Below, piece after piece: positions 1 to 7,959 of a stretch of 64,000 bases of DNA. The number at the start of each line of letters is the position of its first letter. Positions within the stretch are counted from its first letter, which is position 1. Source of the stretch: Ectothiorhodospira haloalkaliphila ATCC 51935 (lineage in GTDB: Bacteria > Pseudomonadota > Gammaproteobacteria > Ectothiorhodospirales > Ectothiorhodospiraceae); contig NZ_KK214998.1 in the NCBI RefSeq assembly GCF_000633935.1, positions 1,708,397-1,772,396 of the forward strand, in the 5' to 3' direction. A program made the translations under genes and the position numbers. The notes under the pieces are model-generated. The model did not search any database, was not told the DNA's origin, and worked only from the letters and a program-made list of their open reading frames with translations.

Positions 1-337
1 CCTCGATCTCGGGGCGCAGCATCCTGGCGGCCGCCACCAGACTGGGCGCGATCTCCGCGGTCATCACCGCCACTTCCACCGCCTGTAGCTTCCCCGACCA
101 GCGGGCCGCCAGACAATCAGGTATCAGGGAAAACGTGCGGTGCCCCTGCGGGCAATACCAGCGGGCGATCCGTGCCCCCCGAGGCCGCTTGCGCGCATAG
201 CTGCCGTGGCGGGCAAAGCCACAGCCCCCGGCAGGATGCAGCGGACAACACGTCAGGCTTGCTTTCAACCAGCCTTGCTGGGTAACGTATTGTTCGCCGG
301 TCAAAGGCGTTCTCAACCGCAATAGCACACCGGCCAC
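1..337 (-). CDS. Partial transposase-like zinc-ribbon protein, runs off left edge
   Basis: The minus strand is open from about 352 to the window edge; the probable start is GTG at 337 (or GTG at 328). The visible part is about 112 residues. It has a Cys/His-rich N-terminal segment (CCPLHPAGGCGFARHGSYAR, then ARWYCPQGHRTFSLIPDCL), which is the layout of zinc-ribbon domains found in front of helix-turn-helix regions in insertion-sequence-associated proteins (DUF6431-like). The C-terminus is outside the window. A mobile-element origin is inference from this motif and the disordered island next to it. No terminal inverted repeat was seen here. Confidence 0.5.
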   Translation of the reverse strand, partial: MAGVLLRLRTPLTGEQYVTQQGWLKASLTCCPLHPAGGCGFARHGSYARKRPRGARIARWYCPQGHRTFSLIPDCLAARWSGKLQAVEVAVMTAEIAPSLVAAARMLRPEIE

Positions 338-550
338 CGGCCCGCACGGCGGCTACCGTGGCGGGCCACTTTTATGGGTTGGCCTCAGATCATGCCCCTG
401 TCCGCCCCGATCCGCCAGCCCGGTGAATCAATCCGGGCACTTCGCCTCACACCCGACTCACACTCTGCCACCACGCTGGCTCTATCAACGAGGAAATAAT
501 CCGCTTCAGATCAGGCGGTGATCAGCGATTTGGGGTGGGAAACAACAGCG

Positions 551-873
551 GCGTCACGGACCCGATGGCCGGCGACGATGGTGTCCTTCAGTTCACCCAA
601 CTGCGTGACTACCGTGGCCGAGGCGTGGTGACCACCGCGACCTACGAGGCGCGCGCCCGGGGTGTGCATTCCGGCATGGGCCTGATGACCGCCGCCCGGT
701 GGTCACGGAGGCCGAGCGAAAGTCGGTCAGTCGCGAGACCACCTTCGAGCGTGACCTGCACCCGAGACATGACCGTGCCGAGCTCACCGGGATCCTGGTG
801 GCACTTTGCGAACGGGTGGCCGCTGATCTGCAGGCGCTGGGCGTGCGTGGACGGACCGTAGGCATCAAACCGC
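551..873 (+). pseudogene. dinB fragment with internal deletion (second copy of the gene at 12512)
   Basis: The DNA matches the intact dinB at 12512-13669 in two blocks. Positions about 551-690 correspond to about 12628-12768, and about 691-873 correspond to about 13271-13445. Roughly 500 bp of the palm/finger region is missing. The deletion is not a multiple of three, so the downstream block is read in another frame (it contains TEAERKSVSRETTFERDLHP in the +1 frame from 699). Both parental junctions carry a short GACCG sequence, which fits a microhomology deletion. The 5' catalytic LDMDAF segment is also absent, so no polymerase can be made. Similarity is high but not complete, suggesting some time since duplication. 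Confidence 0.88.
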
Positions 874-924
874 TCGAACCGGACAGATTACTTCCGCTTC
901 GTCTGCCCATGCCAATAGTATTTG

Positions 925-1143
925 TTAGCGTTCGCGGGAGTCCCGGACCGCGTCAAGTATGTTTGACGTTGTGACTCTCGCGCTGACTCCAGGTACGTCA
1001 AACGGCGACCTGGGCTCCCTACGCTTCGCGCGTAGCGAAAATGTACTGCCGTCCTTTCTCCTGATTTCTACCTCTTCGCGCTGAGCCAGGACCAGCACTT
1101 TCGACAAGTTTTGCCGAGCCTCAGAGTATGTAAATACCTTCAT
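925..1143 (-). CDS. Phd/YefM-like antitoxin of a PIN toxin pair
   Basis: A 72-residue protein beginning MKVFTYSEARQNLSKVLVLA, the typical N-terminal fold of Phd/YefM-type antitoxins that bind operator DNA and neutralise the partner toxin with a charged C-terminal tail. ATG at 1143 is preferred over GTG at 1146 because GGAG lies eight bases upstream. It follows the PIN toxin remnant by a few bases on the same strand, so the order is toxin then antitoxin, the reverse of most vapBC loci. The partner lacks its N-terminus, so this may be an orphan antitoxin. Confidence 0.6.
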   Translation of the reverse strand: MKVFTYSEARQNLSKVLVLAQREEVEIRRKDGSTFSLRAKRREPRSPFDVPGVSARVTTSNILDAVRDSRER

Positions 1144-1148
1144 CACGC

Positions 1149-1391
1149 TTACTCCAGCAACCTGATCCCAAGTTCTGTCGCCACCTGCTTCATGCGACGA
1201 TCAAGGGTCAGCAATGGACACGACAGCTCCTGCGCGCATCGCAAGAAATATGCGTCATACGCGTAAATGTCTTGCTCCAGAGCAAGCTGCAGCGAGCTAT
1301 GTATATCTACGGACATCAACCGAACGGGAATCCGTCCAATCGCCTTCTCGGCCTCCAAAGCCTCTGGCTGCGTAAGTTGACGGCGCTTAAC
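1149..1391 (-). pseudogene. PIN-domain toxin (VapC-like), N-terminus missing
   Basis: Only the C-terminal half of a PIN ribonuclease is readable: IYAYDAYFLRCAQEL followed by PLLTLDRRMKQVATELGIRL, the conserved last helices and strands of VapC-type toxins. Homology can be followed up to about 1391; the frame is closed by a TGA near 1403. No N-terminal hydrophobic strand with the first catalytic Asp is found upstream in any frame. A toxin without that half should be inactive. It sits directly before the Phd/YefM-like antitoxin. Confidence 0.6.
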
Positions 1392-1405
1392 TGTTACGTC
1401 CCACC

Positions 1406-1579
1406 CTATTCAGGGCCTCCTATCCCGCCCTCTTGAGTAGAGATGAAGTGGCCGTCCCGAGCCGAGTCCAAGAGGTGGGAGTCTACAAGCGCCTCCGGGT
1501 CACGCCGCTGATCCAGCCATCGTGCCAACCCCAACAACGCTTTAGAGGTAACCTCGAAAAATACGTTCTGCTCAGTCAT
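1406..1579 (-). CDS. Short uncharacterised ORF
   Basis: A 57-codon frame starting ATG at 1579 (MTEQNVFFEVTSKALLGLAR). I recognise no family. It lies immediately upstream of the truncated PIN toxin, where a toxin N-terminus or a third small partner could be expected, but it shows no PIN motif. No clear ribosome binding site is seen. It may be a chance frame. Confidence 0.2.
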   Translation of the reverse strand: MTEQNVFFEVTSKALLGLARWLDQRRDPEALVDSHLLDSARDGHFISTQEGGIGGPE

Positions 1580-1698
1580 GATACAGATCAAGGGTGAGCT
1601 TGACCCGCCCGGTCCTGCCTGAACCAGCTACCCCCGGGGTTAGCTGACCCACCCATGCGCTATACTTGTATGACATCTACCCTCATAGGAACGTCCCC

Positions 1699-1923
1699 AT
1701 GCTGGCAGTACGCCTCCCTCCTGAAATTGAGCAACGCCTTGAGGCGCTGGCCAAGGCCACCGGTCGCACCAAGAGCTACTACGCCCGCGAGGCCATCCTG
1801 GAACACTTGGACGACCTGGAGGACATCTACATGGCCGAGAAGGCCTTGACCCAAGTTCGACGCGGGGAGATGAAGACGCACAGCCTCGAGGACGTGGAGC
1901 GCGATCTTGGCCTGGCGGATTGA
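1699..1923 (+). CDS. relB: RelB/DinJ-type ribbon-helix-helix antitoxin
   Basis: A 74-residue protein starting MLAVRLPPEIEQRLEALAKA, then GRTKSYYAREAILEHLDDLED. This is the ribbon-helix-helix DNA-binding segment of RelB-like antitoxins, followed by an acidic tail that would wrap the RelE toxin. ATG at 1699 is chosen because the conserved LAVRLP strand begins there. The toxin frame overlaps its end (TTG at 1907), the usual translationally coupled layout. The antitoxin looks complete although its toxin is cut, so it may now be an orphan. Confidence 0.8.
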   Translation: MLAVRLPPEIEQRLEALAKATGRTKSYYAREAILEHLDDLEDIYMAEKALTQVRRGEMKTHSLEDVERDLGLAD

Positions 1924-2380
1924 GCTCACCGACGACACCCTGAAGCAGCTGAAGAAGATCGGTCATGCAGATGCCAAGCGCATCCGGGACTTTCTGCGTC
2001 ATCGTCTGCAACCGTTGGAGGATCCCCGGCAAATCGGGAAGCCGCTGACCGGCCAGCTGGGAGACCTATGGCGCTACCGGGTGGGCAACTACCGAGTCAT
2101 CGCGAGCATCGAGGATCATGAATACGGCTTCCCCGCCTGTTGTTTCCCAGATTATTCCACCCTCCTTTTCTCACACGGATTCTGGCTGCAGGCCGAGGGT
2201 TTTTCCGGATTATGCCCTCGGCCTTCACCGATGCGTTTGCGCAGATGGCAGATGTTATATTGCCGGGTGGTTTTGAACGGCCCTCGTCCGCCCAGTGATT
2301 TCGGGTGCGCGAAAGCCCGGACGACGAATCCCCCTCTGGAGGCTGAGCGATGGACAGACAGCGTGCCCTTGACCTGCTAA
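1907..2380 (+). pseudogene. RelE-type mRNA interferase, C-terminally truncated
   Basis: The frame begins AWRIELTDDTLKQLKKIGHA and continues to GDLWRYRVGNYRVIASIEDHE, the N-terminal two thirds of RelE/ParE toxins, which cleave mRNA on the ribosome. After about 2120 the similarity stops abruptly. The expected last beta strand and terminal basic/aromatic residues are replaced by unrelated sequence that runs on to 2380. The last 30 bases overlap the next gene. The start is TTG inside the end of relB. The 2120-2340 stretch is not recognised and may be the scar of an insertion or recombination. Catalytic C-terminal residues are missing, so activity is unlikely. Confidence 0.7.
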
Positions 2381-2640
2381 GCCGCAGCAAGCCTGAGTTG
2401 CAGGCCCGTTTCGGCGTGACCCGACTGGCCCTGTTCGGCTCCACTGCCCGTAATACGGCGAGCAGTGGCAGCGATATCGATGTGTTGGTGGCCTTCGACG
2501 GCCCTGCCACCTCCAAACGTTACTTCGGCGTGCAGTTCTACCTGGAGGACATGTTTGGCTGCCCGGTCGACCTGGTCACAGAAAAGGCCCTGCGGCCGGA
2601 GCTTCGCCCCTACATTGAACAGGAGCGAGTCAATGTCTGA
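2350..2640 (+). CDS. MNT-type minimal nucleotidyltransferase antitoxin (MNT/HEPN pair)
   Basis: A 96-residue protein with the minimal nucleotidyltransferase signature: LFGSTARNTASSGSDIDVLV gives the GS helix and the paired Asp residues of the metal site. In MNT/HEPN systems this protein neutralises the HEPN RNase, often by adding AMP to it. The next frame starts at 2633, overlapping by 8 bp, and begins like a DUF86/HEPN protein but is cut. A second, shorter copy of this gene lies at 9936. The protein itself appears intact. Confidence 0.82.
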   Translation: MDRQRALDLLSRSKPELQARFGVTRLALFGSTARNTASSGSDIDVLVAFDGPATSKRYFGVQFYLEDMFGCPVDLVTEKALRPELRPYIEQERVNV

Positions 2641-2722
2641 TGCCAGGCAGCGCGAATGGCGTTTCTACCTCGACGACATGATCGATAGCCCCTCCTGGCG
2701 CCAGCGTTCCTCTCCATTGTAG
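2633..2722 (+). pseudogene. HEPN (DUF86-like) toxin, N-terminal stub only
   Basis: The frame begins MSDARQREWRFYLDDMIDS, the first helix of DUF86/HEPN toxins that pair with MNT antitoxins. Only about 19 such residues remain; the frame then enters reverse-strand Rpn sequence and ends at 2720-2722. The catalytic RxxxxH motif lies in the lost part. The upstream MNT gene is therefore without its RNase partner. Confidence 0.6.
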
Positions 2723-2972
2723 AGCACCACCGGCAGGGCAGGTGGCAGCTTGCCGCTGGGCGTCAGTTTGTTCTGGCGGATCAGATCCTGGTAGAGCAGT
2801 CCCACATAGCTCATGATGCGCACCGCCATGAACCGGTCCACGCTGCTTTGAAATTCCAGCAGCAGGTACACATAGAGCCAGTCCTTTCCCCAGCGGATGC
2901 GCCAGATGATGTCATCCTCGCGATCACGCAGTTCGTCGGTCACATAGGAGCCGCTGACCTTCTCCAGGGCTG
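2692..2972 (-). pseudogene. Rpn/PD-(D/E)XK recombination-promoting nuclease fragment (copy 1)
   Basis: The minus strand encodes an internal piece of an Rpn-family (Transposase_31) nuclease: LEKVSGSYVTDELRDRE, then DIIWRIRWGKDWLYVYLLLE, then a conserved central segment up to PVVLYNGEERW. Both the N-terminal DNSYKLLFSH segment and the C-terminus are missing. The piece has displaced the 3' part of the HEPN toxin. It is nearly identical in DNA to 10285-10475, so it is half of a duplicated MNT-Rpn segment. Rpn proteins are DNA endonucleases linked to RecA-independent recombination and phage defence; this fragment cannot be functional. Confidence 0.8.
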
Positions 2973-2988
2973 AATCATTGGCCCGAGG

Positions 2989-3694
2989 TCAATATCCCGT
3001 TGCCCTCAGTTCAATGATGTCGGTGATCCTTTCGCCATCCCATCGATATTGCAGGTGCCTGCCCTGACGGGTTGGCCCCAGGGCGGGTGGTCTCAGGACA
3101 CCCGCACACAGACCGCCCTCGGCATCCCTTACACTGGGATAGATGAATCCGTAACGACCTGCCTGTCGGGCCTGAAGTCCCAGATGCTGCGAAGGCCGCC
3201 AATCGTGGGGTCGAGGTAGGGCGTGCCAGTGGGGGCGCGAGAGGTCGAGCAGCGGCGCCCGGCAACGTCTGCCAGACTAAACCCGCATTTCCAGGTTGAT
3301 CGAGGGTTCCGATGATTCACGGAGGAAACGCTACGCGGTGATGACGGGTTTCGGCCACTGCGGTGTGCTCGTCTCGGGCGCAGTAATACACGCCGTAGCC
3401 CCCATCGGAAAAACGACTCTGGGCCGGGTAGGTAAAGGCGGCCATGACCGGCGTGTATCCGGGCCCGAATCGGCGATCCTGTTCGGGTACCAGATGGATC
3501 TCGCCGGCCGCCTCGCGCAGGCGATTCGAGGTCAGGCCCTCGAGCTCATGGAGGGCCGCCAGATCGCCGGCTTGTCCGGCAACACCCTCGAAGAGGTCTA
3601 TGGGTGGGAAACGGGAAGGTACGATCCGGTAGCTCTTGGGCCAATGCACCTCCACCTCTGAAAACTGGGCGAGAAGATCAGCCTCGGGCGGCAT
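2989..3694 (-). pseudogene. RES-domain toxin with several frameshifts
   Basis: The start MPPEADLLAQF at 3694 leads into a RES toxin (the NAD+-consuming toxin of RES/Xre pairs): SYRIVPSRFPPIDLFE, LREAAGEIHLVPEQDRRFGP, then FSDGGYGVYYCARDEHTAVA. That frame stops at 3317. The family's next segments continue in other frames: RFLRESSEPSINLEMRV, then LDLSRPHWHALP, then RYGFIYPSVRDAEGG and TRQGRHLQYRWDGERI to a stop at 2989-2991. At least two frameshifts and one stop separate these parts, so the gene is dead unless the sequence is wrong. It overlaps the end of the Xre frame, as in intact loci. Confidence 0.82.
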
Positions 3695-4059
3695 CCAGAT
3701 GCTCCCGCACAGCCACCAGGTCTGCTACATGCCCCCCAAGCATGCGTTCAAGGGGGGGGTCCGCCAAAGCGGGGGTTGGTGTTCGGTCGTCTCACCCAGC
3801 CATGCGCGGATTCGGGCCTTGGCAGCAGGATATGCAGCGCTTTGTAGATGCCGAGAATCAGGGAGAGACGCTCCAGCAGGTTCACATCCGCCTGTACCCG
3901 TTCCGGGTCACGCTTCCAGCGTCTATAGGTTGGGCCGGAGACCCCCAGCAGTCGCGCTGCCTCCTGCTCCTTGAGCCCCCATGCCCGGGCAATGTTTGGA
4001 TAAGCCCGCAACCCGGCGGCAGCCAGTTTCTGGCGTTGCTCCGTCGTCATCGTCTGCAT
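3678..4059 (-). pseudogene. Xre/MbcA/ParS-type antitoxin of RES toxin, frameshifted in a C8 tract
   Basis: The start ATG at 4059 has a good ribosome site (AGGAGGTGCCCC before ATG). The protein has the Xre/DUF2384 antitoxin pattern: QEAARLLGVSGPTYRRWKRD (HTH), then LLERLSLILGIYKALHILLP. In frame it ends early at 3748, just after a run of eight G on the plus strand. Removing one base of that run restores LERMLGGHVADLVAVREHLD and a stop at 3678-3680 overlapping the RES start, exactly the family's normal end. The lesion is therefore one extra base in a homopolymer: a true mutation, a slippage-prone switch, or a sequencing error. Confidence 0.75.
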
Positions 4060-4186
4060 GGGGCACCTCCTGGGAAATGGCCTGTTTCGTTATGGAACAC
4101 TTGATCGTTCTTTTAATTATAGCGCTCAAATGATCTTTCTGTCTTTCTGGTTCGCGAAGCGCACCATGTGGTGTAAACCATGACCC

Positions 4187-4260
4187 ATGGTCGATGTTGT
4201 CACGAAACGTAATTGCGTCTATCAAACGGCGTACCATGTGATCTGGTGCCTGCGAATATC
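4187..4260 (+). pseudogene. IS200/IS605 TnpA N-terminal remnant
   Basis: From ATG at 4187 the reading is MVDVVTKRNCVYQTAYHVIW followed by CLR, which matches the first beta strand of IS200/IS605 TnpA (Y1 transposase) proteins. After this the similarity is lost and a stop follows. It is a short relic of a transposase. The rest of 4060-4453 shows no other gene; it separates the divergent Xre and abiE promoters. Confidence 0.4.
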
Positions 4261-4453
4261 TGGCTTTTGCCGACCCTGAGCCGCCGTCGAGCCGTTGCTC
4301 ACGAACGACTCCTCACTGCTGCCCTGCGGACGCCCGAAAACCTCCATCGAGGGCATCCTTTTTGGGACATTGCAATTCGTGCCGGCGACCGGAAGTACCC
4401 ATAATCATGCAAGTCCGAAGCAGGCTTGCATTACTCTTCGAATATTACTCATA

Positions 4454-5281
4454 ATGTGTACCATGAGTGCACAAAAAGAGGGGAAGCTGAAGAGTGTCTT
4501 GGAAGCTGTTCCCGCAGGCTTTGTGGTGGATGCGCGCTGGCTGGAGAACCACGGCGTCAGCCGGTTCCTCACCCGGAAATACGTGGATCGCGGCTGGCTG
4601 GAGCGCCTGGAGCGCGGTGTCTTCCGTCGCCCCACGCCGCATTCAGCCCCTCCGGACTGGAAGAGTTGCATCCTGTCTCTCCAGAAAATCATGGCTTATC
4701 AAGTCCATGTCGGCGGCATGTCTGCCCTTGACCTCCAGGGTTACCGCCACTATCTCCCGCTGGGTGCGCATCCGCCCGTGTGGGTCTACGGCAGTGACAC
4801 ACCAGGCTGGCTGTCGCGCCTCACCCTCGATGCACCGCTCATCAGCCGCCCCCTGTCCCTGTTCGATGACCCGTCGCTCGGTCTGACGGAATATAAACAT
4901 GGCAATGCCCCGACGCTGCCCTGGGGCTGGACGCTCCGAATATCCTCGCCCGAGCGCGCGATCCTCGAAGCACTTGACGAACTGCCGGCGCATGAGAGTT
5001 TCCATAACCTTGACATGGTTTTCGAGGGGCTGGCGACGATGCGGCCCCGCCAGCTGACGGCGCTGCTGCAGAGCTGCCGCAAGATCAAGCTCAGACGCCT
5101 ATTCTTCGTCTTCGCCGACCGCCACAAACATGTCTGGCGCGAGCGTCTTGACCCCGACGACTTCAACCTCGGCACGGGTGACCGCGCCCTGATAACGGGC
5201 GGCAAAATCCATCCGCGCTACCGCATCATGGTCCCGCCCGAATTCGTTGATATCCCAACGGGAGATGCCGATGGCCCGTGA
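4454..5281 (+). CDS. abiEi: AbiEi antitoxin (type IV TA, abortive infection)
   Basis: A 275-residue AbiEi-family protein. The N-terminal part (VLEAVPAGFVVDARWLENHG, RKYVDRGWLERLERGVFRRP) is the winged-helix DNA-binding domain that represses the abiE promoter. The larger C-terminal domain counteracts the AbiEii nucleotidyltransferase. Start candidates are ATG 4454 and ATG 4463; neither has a strong ribosome site. A repeated TATTACTC/CATTACTC sequence lies just upstream and may be part of the operator. The stop at 5279-5281 overlaps the abiEii start by 11 bp, so the pair is coupled. No lesion is seen. Confidence 0.88.
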   Translation: MCTMSAQKEGKLKSVLEAVPAGFVVDARWLENHGVSRFLTRKYVDRGWLERLERGVFRRPTPHSAPPDWKSCILSLQKIMAYQVHVGGMSALDLQGYRHYLPLGAHPPVWVYGSDTPGWLSRLTLDAPLISRPLSLFDDPSLGLTEYKHGNAPTLPWGWTLRISSPERAILEALDELPAHESFHNLDMVFEGLATMRPRQLTALLQSCRKIKLRRLFFVFADRHKHVWRERLDPDDFNLGTGDRALITGGKIHPRYRIMVPPEFVDIPTGDADGP

Positions 5282-6194
5282 CGCCTATAGTGCACAGGTC
5301 GCGCTTCTGGTGCGCCTGCTGCCCTTCATCGAGGCGGAACCCGTGTTCGCGCTCAAGGGCGGCACTGCCATCAACCTGTTCTACCACGACATGCCGCGCC
5401 TGTCGGTAGATATCGACCTGACCTACCTGCCGGTCAAGGACCGAGCGGAAAGTCTGAGGGAGATCAACGAGACGCTCGACAGGATCATGGACGCGGCCAA
5501 CGCCGGCATTCCGCGTCTCCGCGCGCAGCGCATCGAGGGTGGCAGTGGCGGCGCCACCCGTATCCGAGCCCGGCTCGACGGCGCCGAAGTCAAAATCGAA
5601 ATCTCACCGGTCACGCGGGGCGTCGTGCACGATCCTGAACGCCGCGCCGTATCACCAACGGTCGAAGATGAATTCGGCTATGCCGCCGTCCAGGTTGTGT
5701 CATTTGAGGATTTGTTCGGTGGCAAACTCCATGCGGCGGTCGATCGCCAGCACCCGCGCGACCTGTTCGATATCAAGCTGCTCTACGAACACGAAGGGCT
5801 GACCGACGCACTGTTCCGCACCTTCCTGGTTTATATCGCCAGTTCCCCGCGCCCGACGCATGAACTGCTCGCGCCCCGATTGGGTGATCTGAACGAACCT
5901 TATGCCAGGGAATTCGTCGGCATGACGACCATCCCGATCTCCGTCGACGAACTCGAAGCGACCAGGTGTCGGCTCATCGCTGATATCCGCGGTCGCCTGT
6001 GTGACAACATCGTGCAATTCCTACTCAGCCTGCATGATGGCGAACCTGATTTTGGCGCGATCGGCTTGCCGCAGGCACAAACCCTTCCAGCCGTCCGCTG
6101 GAAACTCTTCAACCTGAAAAAGCTTGCGCACGAGAACGCAGCCAAACATGCCGCGCAGCGCAAGGAACTCGAAAATCTTTTCCGCAACTCGTAG
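5271..6194 (+). CDS. abiEii: AbiEii nucleotidyltransferase toxin
   Basis: A 307-residue AbiEii/DUF1814-type nucleotidyltransferase. Motif I is FALKGGTAINLFY, with the paired acidic residues following in RLSVDIDLTYLP; the later HPRDLFDIKLLYEHEG is the conserved family motif. AbiEii-type toxins add nucleotides to tRNA 3' ends and cause growth arrest during phage infection. ATG at 5271 is chosen because GGGAG lies just upstream; ATG at 5265 is also possible. It forms an intact operon with abiEi, in contrast to the broken TA loci on both sides. Confidence 0.9.
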   Translation: MARDAYSAQVALLVRLLPFIEAEPVFALKGGTAINLFYHDMPRLSVDIDLTYLPVKDRAESLREINETLDRIMDAANAGIPRLRAQRIEGGSGGATRIRARLDGAEVKIEISPVTRGVVHDPERRAVSPTVEDEFGYAAVQVVSFEDLFGGKLHAAVDRQHPRDLFDIKLLYEHEGLTDALFRTFLVYIASSPRPTHELLAPRLGDLNEPYAREFVGMTTIPISVDELEATRCRLIADIRGRLCDNIVQFLLSLHDGEPDFGAIGLPQAQTLPAVRWKLFNLKKLAHENAAKHAAQRKELENLFRNS

Positions 6195-6262
6195 CCCATG
6201 GGGCCGTGAGCTTGTTAGCGCGAGCAGGGGAAGCCGGGTTTGATGTCCTGGCCACTGCCAAG
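6195..6262 (+). pseudogene. DUF5615 PIN-like remnant
   Basis: Directly after abiEii, one frame reads PWGRELVSAS and the next frame continues GEAGFDVLATAK. Together these match the start of DUF5615 PIN-like proteins (usually WGRELVSA..AGFDVLATAD). One frameshift and loss of the remainder mean this is a relic. The rest of 6263-6608 contains no recognisable gene. Confidence 0.38.
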
Positions 6263-6608
6263 ACCGCCCGTGGGTCGGCCTGCTTTTGGACACTGCGATT
6301 CCCAAGGCAGGGCGCGGGTATTGGAGGTGCCTTGCCGATCGCTGTCTCTTGGCGACCCTGAGCGGGCACCAAGACGCCCGGGACTAGCGGCCGCAAAGAA
6401 CGATGCAGCGGACACTCACTCAAGATTGGGAAGACTGTACTGTGGGAAGTAATTGTAGCGAGAGATTGCGCCACCTCACGGAGTTGGCTGGAAGCCCGCG
6501 GTACTCCAGATCAGGCAAAACGAAAATCCGTCGCCAGTCCTGCAATGCCGGTTTTCGTCCTGTGCCGCTGGACAGGCGTCCCGGTATCCCTGCTCAAGCA
6601 GTATGGCT

Positions 6609-6911
6609 TCACGAACGGAATTCCCGGATCTGCTCCAGTTCCGCCTGTTCCGATTGCTGGGCTTTGAACAGATCCCAGCGCATCTGCAGGTTCAACCAGA
6701 AATCGGGCGACATTCCGAAAAAGCGCGCCAGACGCAGTGCAGTGCTTGGGGTGATGCCGCGCTTCTGGTTAACCAGTTCGTTGATGCGCTGATACGGCAC
6801 ATGAAGCGCATCCGCGAGGTGGCGCTGGGAGATCTGCATCGGTTCCAGGAACTCTTCCGCCAGCATTGCGCCGGGATGAGTCGGGGGGCGGTGTGTGGGA
6901 ATTCGAACCAT
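6609..6911 (-). CDS. higA: HigA-type Xre antitoxin
   Basis: A 100-residue HigA/VapI-family protein: HPGAMLAEEFLEPMQISQRH, then the helix-turn-helix ALHVPYQRINELVNQKRGIT and the conserved FFGMSPDFWLNLQMRWDL. It binds the higBA promoter and neutralises HigB. It follows higB by nine bases on the same strand, the standard toxin-first order of this family. No damage is visible. Confidence 0.9.
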   Translation of the reverse strand: MVRIPTHRPPTHPGAMLAEEFLEPMQISQRHLADALHVPYQRINELVNQKRGITPSTALRLARFFGMSPDFWLNLQMRWDLFKAQQSEQAELEQIREFRS

Positions 6912-6920
6912 GATTCAGCC

Positions 6921-7214
6921 TCAGTGGCAATCCGTGATTTCAACCTGATCGGGGCCAGAGTCCGTCCAAGCGAAGCAGATTCGGTATTGCTCGTTGACCC
7001 GAATGCTGTGTTGCCCCTTTCGCTCTCCGGACAGGGCTTCCAGTCGGTTACCGGGCGGGACTCTCAGTTCCTCGACGCTCTCAACAGAGTCCAACAATTC
7101 CAGCTTCCTTGCGGCTACCCGCCAAAGGGACTGCGGGCAGACCTTGCGGGCGGCCTTTGACCCAAACCCGTTGAAGATATCTTCTGTGCCCCGATCCTTG
7201 AAGCGAATGATCAT
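6921..7214 (-). CDS. higB: HigB-type mRNA interferase toxin
   Basis: A 97-residue RelE-superfamily HigB protein: IIRFKDRGTEDIFNGFGSKA, KLELLDSVESVEELRVPPGN, then GQHSIRVNEQYRICFAWTD. The last segment is the conserved strand carrying the Arg/Tyr residues typical of HigB, a ribosome-dependent mRNA endonuclease. ATG at 7214 begins the operon; higA follows. The pair appears complete. No gene is recognised upstream between 7215 and 7581. Confidence 0.9.
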   Translation of the reverse strand: MIIRFKDRGTEDIFNGFGSKAARKVCPQSLWRVAARKLELLDSVESVEELRVPPGNRLEALSGERKGQHSIRVNEQYRICFAWTDSGPDQVEITDCH

Positions 7215-7581
7215 GGAAACACGGTATCACGGGTCTCATGCTATGGCAACGACCGGGGTGCTGCGGCGGCATCAGGACGACTGATTGCCAGTCGCAACGG
7301 GGTGCCTGTGTCGCTTGCCGGTGTCTGCGCGATCTGCCGTCTGACCTGAACGGTTCTGAATGGGATTAAGCTGGCGGGGGCGCCCGCAAAGCTTTCGATT
7401 GCGGACTCCTGTGCGCATGACGTGAGCGACTATTCAGGGCCGACACCCGACACCAGCCTACCTTCGCATGCAGGTTAAACCGGCTCTGCGGGTGGTGTTG
7501 GGCGCCAAACTGTCCGGCATGCAGGCGCCATCGAAGTATCTCCGGTGGACAACCCGGGCAAGTGGGTGGACATTATGACGC

Positions 7582-7919
7582 ATGAACCCGCATGCGCTGC
7601 AGGAGTGGATTGCCGATCTCGCCGAGGCGTTCGCCGTGCCCGGCGTGGCCGCGGGTGTGTGGCACGCCGGAAAGGTGAGTTTTGCTTGCCATGGCGTGAC
7701 GAGCATCGAGAACCCGTTACCGGTCGATGAGCGCACGCTGTTCCAGGCGGGATCCATCGGCAAGACATTTAGGTGAAACTCGTGAGCGGCCAGGCGGCTC
7801 GGTACGTGTTCGTGGACGGACCCCTGCCGGGTGTGACCGGCTATTTTGTCCGTGACGGTCATGGTCGGGCACAGGCGCTGCATCTTTTCGGGCGCCGACT
7901 GCCGCTTCGGGAGCCGTGA
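7582..7919 (+). pseudogene. Class C beta-lactamase-like serine hydrolase, internally deleted
   Basis: The first 63 codons encode the N-terminus of a beta-lactamase/penicillin-binding-like hydrolase and reach the SxxK motif (TLFQAGSIGKTF). The frame then stops. Immediately downstream a different frame gives LPGVTGYFVRDGHGRAQALH and ends at 7917-7919, which resembles the C-terminal beta domain of the same family. About 300 or more central residues are absent, including the YxN motif. This is a deletion derivative with both ends kept. Confidence 0.6.
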
Positions 7920-7959
7920 CTGCCGTGTTGATGGGAGGAGACCTGAAGGAGAGCCACCC

